Numbered from the stretch's first letter, positions 23,677 to 35,531 are shown. The stretch is DNA of 64,000 nucleotides from Alentia gelatinosa (GCA_950022655.1 OX465581.1:29855300-29919299); one strand, 5' to 3'. Made by a program: numbers and translations. The notes: generated by a model from the letters alone, not told the origin.

Positions 23677-24254
23677 TATGGACTGGACTTCCTCAGATGA
23701 TCTGCTGAATCACTTAATGGCCTATGCAAGTGCAGGCTATGAGTGGCTAGAACTTAATCACCCAGGATCAAGGTGTGTAATCTGCCCCCTCACTGGAGCA
23801 GATTTTTTTGATTTTTTATGTCTTTTATTTATCCTGGAGTATGAGTTAGGCAAATTACAAGTTAGCCTATCTTCCACTCTGTCCAGCAGTTTGGAGATCC
23901 TAAGGAATGCCTTTGCCCAGCTAGTGGGCTTACAAGTGAAGTGCTGCTTAACTGAGTTTCAATTGCCAAGAGATGAGATGACTGAAGAGCAACAATTATG
24001 TCTACGGGAGAAACAAGCTTTGATCACCACAGCGATAATGGACTTCAACAAATTGCTGATTCAGCTCAACTCTAGCCAAGGAATTCCCGTGGTTGGCTAA
24101 CCACACACACAAAATGAGAAACGGCAAGCTTAAGCACCACCTTGACCTATTGAGAGACGGAATCCACCCTACCCCGAAACTCACTGACCTCTGGGCGAGG
24201 GACTTCCTATCTGCATTTAACAATAACATATTAGTTGCAAAACCGACCTGGTGA
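23677..24254 (+). pseudogene. LINE C SGNH-like domain, C-terminal part only
   Basis: Residues SSDDLLNHLMAYASAGYEWL and SRCVICPLTGADF align with the intact SGNH region of LINE D (TTDSLVDHLWTYIEEGMKWL and MKVVICPLIGSEI). After a frame change near 24095 the block V motif RDGIHPTPKLTDLWARDF follows, ending at TGA 24252-24254. The N-terminal half with the Ser block and G-x-x-N block is missing, removed by the same deletion that took most of NADAR. The two broken ends sit only a few bases apart, which marks one internal deletion. Confidence 0.75.
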
Positions 24255-24770
24255 AGTTTTCTTGGGCACCCTGCTAAGCTCATAGTTTCTCGTTACCTAT
24301 GAAAAACTTTTGCTGCCACAGGGTTATTTTTTACCTAAAGTCCCTAAAGTATTCTTATCTTCCTAATGACCTTTTTCTGTTTTGGGAATAATCATGCTTT
24401 AACCTGGCACAGGCAAAAGTATCTGTTGTTACCTATAATGGATACTTCCCTGCCTACTCCAGTATTTTTCTCTGGGGATGATCTGGGTATTTTTTTCCAT
24501 ATACTACTTGCACATGGACGGTGAGAGCTGGCCCCGACCTAAAAAAGTTGCCGGAAGGACAACCATTTTGATTGTTTTTGTAGCAAAAACGGTTGAAAGG
24601 ACCGATGTTTTTGTTATTTTTTTCACTTTTTCTTTTCTTTTGCTATTTTCTACTGCATTTAACTCTGATATCTTACTGTCAGACCCATTGTTTCTACGTG
24701 TTTAAACACGTAATAGTGTTAAGTGTTCTTCACCTTGCCTTGCTTGCTGGAATTTTTAAAATTCGATTCC
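24255..24770 (+). other. LINE C spacer before ORF2
   Basis: T-rich non-coding spacer of about 0.5 kb; short open frames here are not supported. Confidence 0.5.
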
Positions 24771-27296
24771 ATGACTACCTTACATGATGGAGGTTTGGTA
24801 TCTAGATTAAGAGGTTTTAATGTTATACACACAAATCTAAGGAGTATCAAAGCAAATTATGAAGCTTTGTCAGTCGAAGCACAAGAAAATAAATGGGATG
24901 TCGTAACAGCCTCGGAAACGTGGCACACTAGTAAAGATAACCAAAAATCCTGTATTTTGGGAGGCTACAAGAAATATAGATTGGATAGATGTTGGAACGA
25001 GAATGATCTAGACGAGGAGCCAAAATCTGGCGGAGGCCTCTGTATTTTTGTTAAAGAAAGTATTCCACATGATGGTAATATTTTTGCCACCTTGAACCAG
25101 AGTACATGTAATATTGAATTACAAATGCTATTAATTGAAAGGCCCCATACAAAAAAATTGGCCATAGTTAATGTATATAGACCTAGATGTGGGAATGCTA
25201 AGGTTTTCACTGCACAAATAACCCACACAGTGGATTTATTGAAAAATGAAAGGATCAGAGATATAATAGTGCTTGGTGATTTTAATGTAAATATCTTAGA
25301 TGTGCACCAATCAGCTGTTAAGTTTTTAATGTCTGAAATGGAACAAAAAGGTCTTATACAGCAATTCAAAAGTACCACTAGATACTCGAAGAGAGACTCT
25401 ATCATTGATCTAATCTTCACTAGCTTTTCTGATGTCCCTCTGAGTGGAGTGTTAAAAAATGCTATCAGTGACCACCAGATAGTCTTTCTGATAAAAAAGG
25501 CTCCCAAAGTTAAATTAGCTAGGATTAAGACTTGGGGTCGTTCATACAAAGATTACTCTTTTCCCAGGTTTAAGAAGCATCTCATAGAGTTTGACTGGTC
25601 AGAGTTTTATGACTCTGGAACTAAGTCGGAGAAATGGTGTATAATCAAGAAAGCGATTGAGGGATATCTTGACACAGATTGTGCATATTGTTTCTTCTCA
25701 TCTAGAGAAACAAAGGACCCCTGGATCACTGTGGAGGTCCTTGAATGTATCAAAGACAAAGATAGACTCTTGACTAAAGCCAGGAGATCTGGTTCCCAGA
25801 ATGATTGGGTACGTGCTAGGATAAGATGGTAAAATCAGCTCGTCAAACATATACTATGTCTCAGTTAGATAAACACAGGTCTGATAGCAAAAAGTTTTGG
25901 TACACTATAGGTAAAATAATTCCGGGCACAGAAGCCAGGGGAGCACCTGATCAAATATGTATCAAAAATGAGAGTAATATTATTGTGAATAAGGAGGAGG
26001 TACCTGACTTCATTAATGACTATTTCTCGGACATTGGCTCAAAATTGGCAAAAACCATGCACTTACCATGGCGACCTTATACGGAGAAAACTCCAACTAT
26101 TTTTGATGATATTGTTACCAACTCTGATGAGATTATAAAACTATTAAAGCAAGTCAGTACTAACAAACAATCAATGGTACCTGGTATATCCTCACGGGTT
26201 TTTGTGGACTCTGTCATAGCTGTTCCTGAAATTTTTGTCAATCTGTACAATTGTATTTTTGGTACTTCTGAAATCCAAGGTCTTGAAGACTGCCACGGTT
26301 GTTCCCATACCAAAGGGAGGGGATCCTTATAGAACTAACAATTATAGACCAATTTCTTTATTACCAATAATGCATAAGCTCATGGAAAAAATAGTATATA
26401 GACAACTCATGTCTTACATTGATCTGAATAATCTTTTGTCTGAAAATCAATATGGTTTTAGGAAATCTAAGTCAATTATTGATGCTATCGCCAAATTAAC
26501 GGATATGATCTCTACAGGTAAAAATGTTGGTCGCTCCACACTGGCAGTCTTTGTTGACCTGAAGAAAGCATTCGATACGGTTAACAATGACATATTACTT
26601 GAGAAACTAGCCCACATTAGAGTCCAGGGAAGTTGTCTTTCTTGGTTTGTTAACTATTTAAATGGGAGATGTCAAAAGGTTAAAGCCAACGGTCTTGTTT
26701 CTAGTAATAGAGATATTATGCATGGTGTACCGCAAGGTTCAATACTTGGGCCTTTGCTGTTTTTGATTTATGTTAATGATGTATCAAAGTGCCTACCTGA
26801 CTGCAAAATACTCATGTTTGCAGATGACACAGTCATCTACAAACAGGGGAACGATATTAACTCCCTATACAGGGACACTCAGGAAAAACTGGACTGTTTT
26901 GTGACGTGGTGTATTCAGAATAAGTTAAGTATTAACACAGGGAAGACCAAACACATTTTGTTCTCAGCAAAGAAAAAAAGGAGACAGGTTGTATTACCTC
27001 AGCTTTTTATTGATAATGAGGAAGTGAAACAAGTAGTATCATATAAATATTTGGGTATGATACTTGACTCTAACCTTGATTTCAGGCACTATGTTGCCTT
27101 GCTAAAGAAAAATGTATCTTATCGCATATACCAACTTGCTAAGATGAGAGGTTACTTAACCCAAAAGGCTGCGCTTGCTGTGTTTAAAACTGCTATACTA
27201 CCATATTTTGACTATGGAGATATCCTCCTAGATAGTGCGCATGCTTGTTTTATTGACTCACTCCAGATACTCCAGAACAACGCTTTAACCCTTTAA
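24771..27296 (+). pseudogene. LINE C ORF2: endonuclease plus reverse transcriptase, truncated
   Basis: From MTTLHDGG the AP-like endonuclease is clear: FNVIHTNLRSIKANYEAL, VVTASETWHTSK (catalytic Glu present), SGGGLCIFVKES, IVNVYRPR, IIVLGDFNVNILD, IIDLIFTSF and AISDHQIVFL. The first frame runs 24723-25832. Two frame changes (near 25828 and 26330) lead into the RT: NYRPISLLPIMHKLMEKIV, ENQYGFRKSKSI, VFVDLKKAFDTVNND, GVPQGSILGPLLFLIYVNDV, MFADDTVIYKQ, LSINTGKTKHILF and YKYLGMILDSNLDF. It ends abruptly at 27296. Apart from the two frameshifts the coding sequence is well kept, more so than LINE B. Confidence 0.92.
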
Positions 27297-28315
27297 CGGC
27301 CGCATGCCTCACCGGGGCGGGAAAGCAGCAGCAGCACCCCCAGCAGCGCTCACCTATACTAGAGGCAGGAAGACGTTACATAGTGAACGCGTGAACGGCA
27401 GGCGTGTTTTGCCGTTAGACGTCGGGCGTCTGTATTTTGAAGGTGACCATTACGATAGGCAGAAGATCTGTAGCTTTGTGTATATATGTATTTTGTTAAT
27501 AAAATCAATTATTGAATATATGTAATCTTGAACCGAAGTTGTCCCCACCCATGAAAAAAATAACCGTTCATGGCATCTGCCTCTCCCAGCCCGTACATAC
27601 TACTGTAGCAGATTTGTTCGCCTCAATATATATATAAGTTAAAGTCGATAAAACCCACATCTCAATTCAAATATGATCCCTACCTACACAATTCTAAAGT
27701 ATTATGAAATAAAACAAGTCCTAAGGTGATCTAAGCAATATCAAACTCACGCACCATAGCAAAACCGTTGGTGGGGGCGGGAGTCACAGTGTCAATATGG
27801 ATGGCTAAGCTGATTCCTCTACGCAATGGCAATGTGTAAAATCATTTCCCCTCATCAAATAGCAGATTAACAACAGAAATGGAGCCCAGCACGTTCATTA
27901 TAAGGCTCGTGCCTACAAAAGGATATAAATATTATGGCGGAAAACCAAACGACAGTGCAGTTAATACGGTGGTAACTTCGGATCTTTCAGCCTGGGAGTA
28001 TAGGTGTCAAGTCCAGTGACAGCGCCATATCTGCTAAGCTGTCTGCTACAAGTCGATGCGATAACCCACAGAATTGCCATTTATATCTTCCTATGGCGTC
28101 AACAGTGTAAACTGAGACCAGCATTATGTTCTTCTGATCAGCAGCTATACGAAGGTGTCAGACTTGACACGGTGGAATTAACCTAACGTTTTGTAAATAA
28201 GATCGGCAAAGCCTCTATAGAGTACTGTCTAGATTATAAGGTTGAATCTATGGAAGCCATGTCACTGCTCGAAACGTAGGGTTGTCAAGTTATAATACGA
28301 AATCAGCTCGCACCG

Positions 28316-28317
<2 letters not shown>
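27297..28317. other. Non-coding DNA between LINE C and LINE D
   Basis: Begins with a GC-rich patch (ggccgcatgcctcaccggggcggg) and continues as unrecognised sequence. The last ~25 bp (aatcagctcgcaccggg) match the satellite at 35.5-36.4 kb and are the left flank of LINE D. Confidence 0.5.

Positions 28318-28345
<28 letters not shown>
28318..28345 (-). other. Poly(A) tail of LINE D
   Basis: 28 consecutive T on the + strand, preceded on the coding strand by aataaagattt. Confidence 0.95.
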
Positions 28346-28350
<5 letters not shown>

Positions 28351-31107
28351 TTTATTGGGTATCATATCAGTACATGTTTCTTCATTTACATTTTTATATA
28401 TCGTCCACCCAACTTAGAAGTTTTGGGGTGCTATATCAGCAGTTGCATGGCGTTAGCTGGTTTTCGTATAGCAACCCTTAGATGTATATCTTTAACACAC
28501 AATGCTTAACACATTTTTTGGCAACAATGCCTAACGACATTTTTCTTTCTTTCTTTTTCCAAAACTGGACATAGTTATAGTAGTACTAAGTAATTGACAA
28601 CAAATAACATTTGATTATATCCATTAAGTACGGATTGATTCTAATAACAGTTTTTTGCCGATAGCTTTAAATTCTTTTAGGGTGGGTGTTTGTCTCACTA
28701 TAGTCGGTAGATTGTTCCAATACTGTGCACCGGAGTACTCGACACTATGCATGTATGCTTGCGTATTAGGCTGTACCACCTTTAGTACAGGTCCTAAATG
28801 TAGTCTAGTTTTTACTGGACGTACATCGAGATATTTTCTGTCCTGGGCCCTCATATACATCAGATTTCCTAAATGGTATTTTCTATAATCCTCCAACATC
28901 GGAACCCCAGCCCATCCATGGAGATTTCTAATACTTGTGTATCTATCAGCCTTTAATGCCACTCTTAGACACTGGTTTTGAGCCTTTTGCAGTTTATCCT
29001 TAAGATAATTTGATGTGTCATAATATAATGAGTCACCATAATTAAAGTAAGGTAATATGAATGATTTGTATATACGTATGGCATCACCAGTGTCCATGAA
29101 TGGTCGCAACCTATTCAATTGATATGTTCTGAGTCTTGTCTTTTTTATGGTTTCCTTAATATGTGCGTTAAAGGAGAGAGTGGGGTCCAGATTAAAACCA
29201 AGATACTTATAGCTGTTAACGTTCTGTAGTTGACTATTTTTCATAGTAAGAGTGACATGACCTATTGTTTTACATCTAAATTTGGTGCCAAAAGTCATAT
29301 ATTTAGTTTTAAGTGCGTTTATAGAAAGTTTGTTTTGGTCGCACCAAAGTTCGAATTTGTTCAGTGCATCTTGGAGTCTGGATCGCACTCCCTTGTTCGT
29401 CTCACCTTCTATATATATAATAGTGTCGTCTGCGTATAATCTTATACAAATATCTGGTATAAAGCTAATTAAGTCATTAATAAAAAGTATGAATAGGCTA
29501 GGCCCTAAATTGGAACCTTGCGGGACACCGCAGGCCACTCCACTTCGGTCAGATAGTAACCCATTTAATTTAGTATATTGATTCTCAAATAGTTTTAGGT
29601 TTTTATCCCGTATCCCATAATTCTCTAGTTTAGATAATAAAATGGAGTGGTCTACGGTGTCGAATGCCTTTTTTAAATCGATGAATACGGTTCCCGTTAC
29701 CATACCTATATTTGTATTTCTAAGTATTTGATCTGTAAAATCAGCAACAGTCTTGAGTGTCGAGTACCCCTTGCGGAATCCTCCCTGTAGAGGAGTTAAA
29801 ACATGTTTTTCATCAATAAATTTCAATAATTGATCATTTATCATCTTTTCAAGCAGTTTTGCTTGTAGAGGCAACACCGAAATAGGCCTGTAGTTGGCTA
29901 CTTCCATGGGGTCACCACCCTTAAAAATGGGGGTGATTATGGCTTCTTTCCATGAGTTCGGTATATTTCATGTGTTAAATATATCGTTACACAACATTGT
30001 ATATTCATTTATTATAAGTATAAGATAGTCTCTTAGAATATATGTTTTTACATTTGGTATCCCCAATGGCTTATGGATTTTAACTTGTTTTAACAATTTC
30101 AGTACATCACCTGTATTAATTCTAAAAGGAGGAATATTCTCGTCAACTTTGGGATCATATGACCTCCATGGTGTATATAGATTTTTTGCAAGACTTGGCC
30201 CTATACCGGAGAAAAACTCATTTAAATAATTGGGGGTTTTATCATGTTCCACCTGTAGATTTGTTATTTTATCCTTCAGTAGAATCTTTGGTTCAATTCT
30301 TTCGGTAGTTCCTGGTATGATGTTTTTTATGTGTCTCCAAAACTGCTTTTGGTCTTCTCTATGTATTTCTGTTTGTGTTCTTAAATATTCTTTTCTCGCA
30401 TTTTTTGTAGCTTTATTTGTTTCATTTCTTAATGTTCTAAGAGCCTGCCAATTTATTCTATTTTCATCCTTTTTAATTTCACTCATCGCTTTATTTTTTT
30501 CTCTTATCAGTGTCGCAAGTTCTCCTGTCATCCAGGGGTCTTCTCTACTTTTAACATTAAACTCTCTAATAGGGCAGGTTTTATCTAGGAAATCTATTAA
30601 TTGCTTTATGAGGAAGTCCCATTTTTCTGAGATTTCTTCTATTTCTCGGTATTTTATCCAATTAATATCTTTTATAAAGTCTACAAGATTTTCATGAGTA
30701 TATTTCTTATATGTTCTGCCTACAAATTTTTTGTTTTCTAGCTTTTCTTTTCCTTTTTTCTTGACTAGATAGATAATTCTGTGGTCACTTATCTCCGTTT
30801 CTAATACTCCTGTTTTACTAATATGACTAGCGTTGGTGAAGATTAAATCCAGTATAGAGTTTTTATCTGCATATCTTGTTGTTTTTTCAATATATTGTTT
30901 GAGGCCTAATCTCAACATTGTTCCAAGTAGCTTGTCAGCATCATTTTCTTTCTTGTCAGTAATATCAATATTTAGGTCTCCCATCAGGATAATCTCGTAT
31001 TTAGGGTCTGCGATTTCTTGTATTGTCAGTTTCAGTTGCTCGATAAATATGCGTCTATTTCCATCGGTGGGCCTATACACATTTAATAGTAATATTGGTT
31101 TTGTATA

Positions 31108-32200
31108 TGGTCGAAAATCACGAAATAGCAGCAGCTACCCCAAAAATCAAATCTGAGAGGATCATTAATTCCTTTTGCAAATATCATCTCTACATATTAG
31201 AGGACTCATGTGCAAAATTGGGAACACTAACTAGCATAATTAGCTTTAGCACAGGGCTAATATGAAAATAAAAACGTCACGTTACGACCCCCCCCCCCCA
31301 CCCCCCACCCCCAAACTGGCTCATATTTATAAGCTGTGTCCACACCCCCACCAGGGAATGGGCTGACACTGGGGAAATTGATTTGATCCATAGAAAATGT
31401 ATTTCTATCATCATTTTGCTCTCCCTGGCCTTATACCCACTGGGGGGTCGTAACGTGACGGGGGTCGTAACGTGATGCAAAAATATTTAGAGCCTCATAA
31501 CTTTTTTTCTAATAAACATAACGATTTAATTTTTTTGCCATTCTATACCTATATATGTACCCAACACAGAAAAATTATTTCTACCTTTTTCCTGACCCTA
31601 CGTGACCCACTGCGGGTGATAACGTGGTGGGGTCGTAACGTGACGGGGTCGTAACGTGACGGGGGTCGTAACGTGACGAAAAAATACGTTTGGGCTGATA
31701 ACTTTTTTTCTAATATAGATAGAGACTTCATTCTTTCGCCAATGTGTAGGTATATATCTACCCTTTGATATCACAAAAGAACTATTACTAATATCATAGG
31801 GAACCGGAACTATTAATAGTTTAGTGGGTGTCGTAGCGTGACTGACTAAACTACACCAAAATAGCACAAATTCAGTTCAGTATGAAGGAAGCCATATAGA
31901 CCTACCCTTTTATGGTGGGAAGATGCATATAAGTGAATCATTAAAAACGGTGAAACTCATTGCATTCTGCCACTTTTTTATTTTATTTTATGCACGATTT
32001 TATGCTGGTGTCGTGACTTGACACAGTCAGGTTTTTTGCAATATTTTAATAAATATTGGAGTTAGGTCTGGTTTTAAGGTTCTGGACTGTGCCATACAAT
32101 TCCCTAGACGTGTGAAAACTATTGAAACTATTTTCCAAGAAGGATTTTTTAAGATATTCAAAATATAGCCCATTTGCTGCCATTTCGTGATTTTCGACCA
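31108..32200. mobile_element. 1.09 kb MITE inserted in LINE D endonuclease (TA duplication)
   Basis: The ends are TGGTCGAAAATCACGAAAT followed by AGCAGC on the left and GGCAGC on the right (read inverted), a TIR of about 25 bp with one mismatch. TA lies on both sides (31106-31107, 32201-32202). Removing the element plus one TA rejoins the endonuclease frame exactly (TKKY / TKPILLLNVYRP), which proves the boundaries. It has no coding capacity and contains a family of ~16 bp repeats, listed separately. Confidence 0.92.
31276..31850. repeat. Iterated GTCGTAACGTGACGGG motifs inside the MITE
   Basis: The word GGTCGTAACGTGACG or a close variant occurs at about 31446, 31464, 31631, 31648 and 31665 (+), once inverted at about 31276 (CGTCACGTTACGACC), and in decayed form at 31615 and 31825. 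Three copies are directly in tandem at 31631-31680. Such iterons inside a non-autonomous element could be binding sites for a transposase, but that is inferred. Confidence 0.75.
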
Positions 32201-33069
32201 TATTTTTTTGTAAGCACAACTATCTGTAGTTCTATATCAACACAGCTTATATTATTATCTCTAAACATATATTTGTCAGGTATATATCTATCGCTCACTA
32301 GCGTTAATAGCCCTCCTCCTATTTTAGGGTCCGGGTCCTGTGGGTTAACCGGCCACTGACGGTCCCATCTAATGGACAAATATCCTGGGAAACTATAAGA
32401 TTGAGGAGTATCCCTGTGAGTGAGCCACGACTCAGATATTGTTATAATATCTATATTTTTCTCTTTTAATTCACATCTAAGTCTTTCATATTTCGCCTTT
32501 ACACTACAGCAATTTAGGTGTATTAGTTTCAATCCTTTCATCTGTGATAAATCTTCCAAATTTTTTGTCTTATCCATTACTATTCCTATATTTCAGGTAC
32601 ATTTCATTTGTTATTTTTGTGACTTGTCCAGGTATATATTTATATGTCTTACATTCTGTTAAGACCGTTGCCATTTTTGGTCTTGCATTGTTTTCTAATT
32701 GTTGTATCTTAATGTTTTTTGCTCTTCCCTGATAATGTCGACACTGTTGAAAGTATTCACATCTTACTCATTTGTCTACTGTCTAACTAGTAACAGGGTT
32801 TTCCGCTTCACATTTTTACACATTTTCCAATACTATTTGGTATCTCCCATCAGTAAATTTCATCATCATATCAACAGTGAACAAGTGCAGGTAGCATTCT
32901 AGAACATATGATAACATACATACATATATTGTATATTAGTCTGGTATTTTTCCCATTTTTTTTCCCCCTTCCATACCCCTGATCCAATTAAGTTGTCAAA
33001 ATCATCCCTTGCTTCAACTTTAAATAGGCCTAGTTGCATCGCCCCATGGCCTAGTAAGTCTCGGCTGTT

Positions 33070-33736
33070 TTAATTTTGTATTATTGCTTTTCGAATTTCT
33101 TTTGCCCAAATGGTTAACAAATTAGTCGAGGGGTGTACACCGTCCGGGTTTAATAGTTTATAACAATGCTTCATCTTGTTTTGCTTTCTTTTATGGATTC
33201 GGTTTTGTATCCATGGTATTGCAAGTGAGGGGTTATTTTTAACATTTAGCTCTATCACACGGGGGTTCAATTTTTCAATCGTTTGATTCATTATGGTTTG
33301 TTCATATTCACTTTTCACCTTAGTTGCATTTGTAATTTCACTTCCTATTAGTGGACAGATAACAACCTTCATATCGCTGTGATTTTTCATTAACCACTTC
33401 ATTCCTTCCTCGATATATGTCCATAGGTGATCCACCAGACTATCAGTTGTCTTCCATTCGAACGTGATTGTTTTTTTTCGATTTCCTCGTGTAATTACAT
33501 GCTCCTCCAATTATATAAAATACACAGTTTTTATATATCCCTCCATAATGGTCACAGATTACAATCAGTTCTTGTATAGACCTGCCCGGAAAGCTGTAAA
33601 CCTGTATGCCAAATTGTTCTTTATCTTTCCCTGTAAAATGATATTTTAACTGTTTACCTCTTGAATCCGCTACAATAATGTGCTTATTTTCTGCTATAGA
33701 CATGTTAACCTGTAAGTTCCTATACTTCCTTGGCAT
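33070..33736 (-). pseudogene. LINE D SGNH/GDSL-hydrolase-like ORF (one frameshift)
   Basis: This is probably an esterase-like accessory protein of the retrotransposon. The first methionine is at 33736 (MPRKYRN); MSIAENK downstream is an alternative start. The three SGNH landmarks are intact: block I HIIVADSRGKQL with the nucleophile Ser, block III YIIGGACNYT (Gly and Asn) and block V NPDGVHPSTNLLTIW (Asp and His). Between blocks III and V the frame breaks at an A8 run (T8 on +, about 33472-33479), a one-base slip. The rest is open to the stop at 33070. About 210 residues, a normal size for a single SGNH domain. It lies 113 bp downstream of the NADAR-containing ORF1 and 0.5 kb upstream of ORF2. 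Confidence 0.85.
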
Positions 33737-33848
33737 TACACTATGTATAGTGTTTGGATCGTATTGTAGGTCAGTGGTGTGTCAGGTAAACAATGGGTCC
33801 TATTGTTTTGATGCTCTCTGCTCGACTGCACTCGCGTAACATGTGATT

Positions 33849-35384
33849 TTAGTTATGGTCTGTGTTTCCCGCTTCTACTTTGTCTGTTTCTCCTTCGTTT
33901 CTGTCTCCAGCTTCATCTTCTTCTTTTTCGGAATCTTCTTTTGCACCTTCTTCTTTTTCGGAGTCTTCTTGTCCACTCTCCGCTTCCTCGTACAATTCAG
34001 CTCGCACTTCCTGTAGGAATGTTCCTAGCTTGTTGGGACCAGGAATATTTCCTTGTCTGATTTCCCGTACCTCGTTTAGGAAGCGGCCGCAACCCCAGAC
34101 TGGGTCTTTAGTAGCTTCGTACAGGTGTAGTTTTTCTGTCGCCAGCAGTTCCTCCCTCAGATTATCGTTTTGCCTGAACTTTCGTCGCAAGAGATCTTTC
34201 ATAACCTTTTCTTTTTCCAGGTGCCATTCTTTGGTTTTCTTGATAGTTTTGGCGACTGAGATTACCTCATAGGGGCTAGTGGCTGCACTCACCCGGTCAC
34301 ACTCCTTCTCCGTCCCGCACATTTGAGCCATTGTATGCTGGTATGCTCACTCAAGCGAGTCGAATTGCCGACCTAGATAGTTAATTTGGCAATTGTACAG
34401 GTTCGAGAGGGGGGCGAAGTGGCCTTGGAATGCCACCCTGTCCGTAGTGCGCTGGGTCTTTGCCTCCACTATACTTATCCCAGGGTGATTTTCCTCCAAT
34501 AAATCCAGTTGAGCATAATTGTAGCTTTTATCCTCTAGGGTGATTTTGGTTCCTCTAACCGATGCAGTAAGGTTTCTTGATCTAGCCAGTGCCGCAACCG
34601 CCCTCAATGCATTTTGTTTTTCAATGTCTTCTCGACTTAGTTCGTCGTGCACTGAGACCTTTCTCCATAGTTGGTTTCCTTTTAACTTATATAGTTGCTT
34701 GTAGACCTTTGGTTTGGTATGTGATGATCCCAGTACGATTACTATGTCTCGGGGTCTTGCATTTGGTGTATATCTGCCCCTGCGATAGACATTTTCTATC
34801 GGCGTGTCTTCTGGTACAATTTCCAAGTCGTTGAAGAGTTGTAATAATACATCCCGTGGGTTCTCGTCTTTTCGTTCTTCCTTACCCGTTATTATAAGCA
34901 TTTTTCTTCTTTTTTCAATGTCGAGGACTTGCAATTTTTCATCGTTTTTTATCCCCAGTAGATGTGATTTCAGGATATCTTTTCCTAGGTCCTCTAGCGT
35001 CTCACTCGTTTCATTCGCATTTTTTGACAAAGAATAAACTTCACTCTGGGTCTTAGCAAGGCTATTCCTTATGGCGTCGAGTATTTCAGCTGTCTTTTGT
35101 CCGTTTAGTTCGGCAGCAGATGTTCTCTTTTCTATTTTATCCAGCATGTCGGCAGCTTTGTTTGTCAATGTTTCCTGTTGGTTTAGCCTGTTTTCGATTT
35201 CATTCACTTTTTCGATAACAGTCTGTAGGCTAGCATTGTGCTTCAATGAGGGGAGTAATTTCTTACCCGGTCTTGTTGATTTCACAGCCTCCGCAGGTAG
35301 GTCGGCCATGCTCGATACACTATCCGTGTTCTGGCGTTGCTTTTTCGTCGAATTACGTGTTTCACGGTTGGATACCAGTGCCAT
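33849..35384 (-). pseudogene. LINE D ORF1: coiled coil, L1-type RRM, NADAR domain and acidic tail (one TGA)
   Basis: A single frame of about 511 codons broken only by a TGA at 34347-34349. In order: basic Ser/Thr-rich N-terminus, coiled coil (residues about 50-140, LQTVIEKVNEIENRLNQQE), RRM with C-terminal domain (KMLIITGKEERKDENP, IENVYRRGRYTPNARPRD, YKLKGNQLWRKVSVHDEL, ALRAVAALARSRNLTA), NADAR (VAFQGHFAPLSNLYN, FDSLE, AYQHTMAQMCG, AATSPYEVISVAKTIKKT, WHLEKEKVMKDLLRRKFRQN, LREELLATEKLHLYEATK, DPVWGCGRFLNEV, NKLGTFLQEVRAEL) and a Glu/Asp-rich tail. The TGA falls right after the conserved Glu, at the position where the family usually has His or another residue before A-Y-Q. This is the clearest evidence that NADAR is fused to the ORF1 RNA-binding protein rather than being a stray insertion. 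Confidence 0.9.
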
Positions 35385-35531
35385 TAGTTTCCGTGTAATA
35401 TCAGTAGTCCTTTACATTCCTATTTCACAAGTTGTTTTGGTGTGAAAATGTTGGTGACTTAGTAAAATAGTGACTAATGTTCCGCTGGTTGTAAACTCGA
35501 GCCTACTCAAGCGGCATTACGTAACTCCAAG

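Larger units (their letters stand above)
22550..27296 (+). mobile_element. LINE C: CR1/Jockey-group retrotransposon, 3' end missing
   Basis: The order is 5' UTR, ORF1 (coiled coil and RRM), a stump of NADAR fused by deletion to the C-terminal half of SGNH, then ORF2 with endonuclease and RT. Coding similarity stops at 27296 (LQILQNNALTL, then a stop) before the usual C-terminal domain and tail, so the 3' end has been deleted or replaced. Its original 5' end now also lies upstream of LINE B (11.5-12.06 kb). Confidence 0.85.
28624..32577 (-). pseudogene. LINE D ORF2: AP endonuclease plus reverse transcriptase
   Basis: Starting MDKTKNLEDLSQMKG (32577), the endonuclease shows LIHLNCCSVKAKYERL, IITISESWL (catalytic Glu), KIGGGLLTLVS, NVYRPTDGN, EIILMGDLNID, ILDLIFTNAS and EISDHRIIYL. 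A MITE (31108-32200) splits it; with the MITE and one TA removed the reading frame is continuous. A TGA at 29968-29970 is the only stop before the RT. The RT shows NYRPISVLPLQAKLLEKMI, GGFRKGYSTLKTV, VFIDLKKAFDTVDHSILL, GVPQGSNLGPSLFILFIND, LYADDTIIYIE, KLSINALKTKYMTFG and YKYLGFNLDP. The C-terminal region (GWAGVPMLEDYRKYHLGN to FKAIGKKLLLESIRT) is complete. The length without the MITE is about 952 codons, normal for this group. Confidence 0.94.
28318..35531 (-). mobile_element. LINE D: nearly full-length CR1/Jockey-group retrotransposon
   Basis: On the minus strand, in order: short 5' UTR (35385-35531), ORF1 with coiled coil, RRM and NADAR, SGNH ORF, ORF2 (endonuclease, RT), 3' UTR and a 28-base poly(A) tail (T run 28318-28345). 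The satellite word CTCGCACCGGG|TTTAAAC is split by the element: the left half ends at 28317 and the right half resumes at 35532, with at most TTT duplicated. Excluding a 1.1 kb MITE the element is about 6.1 kb. It has only about four visible lesions: TGA in NADAR, a one-base shift in an A8 run in SGNH, the MITE in the endonuclease, and TGA before the RT. Confidence 0.92.

Noticed and set aside
34347..34349. Recurrent in-frame TGA codons in LINE ORFs (34347, 29968, 17142, about 11810) as possible recoding or selenocysteine
   Set aside because: They fall at different sites in different copies and sit beside frameshifts and other stops; ordinary decay of CGA/TGG codons explains them.
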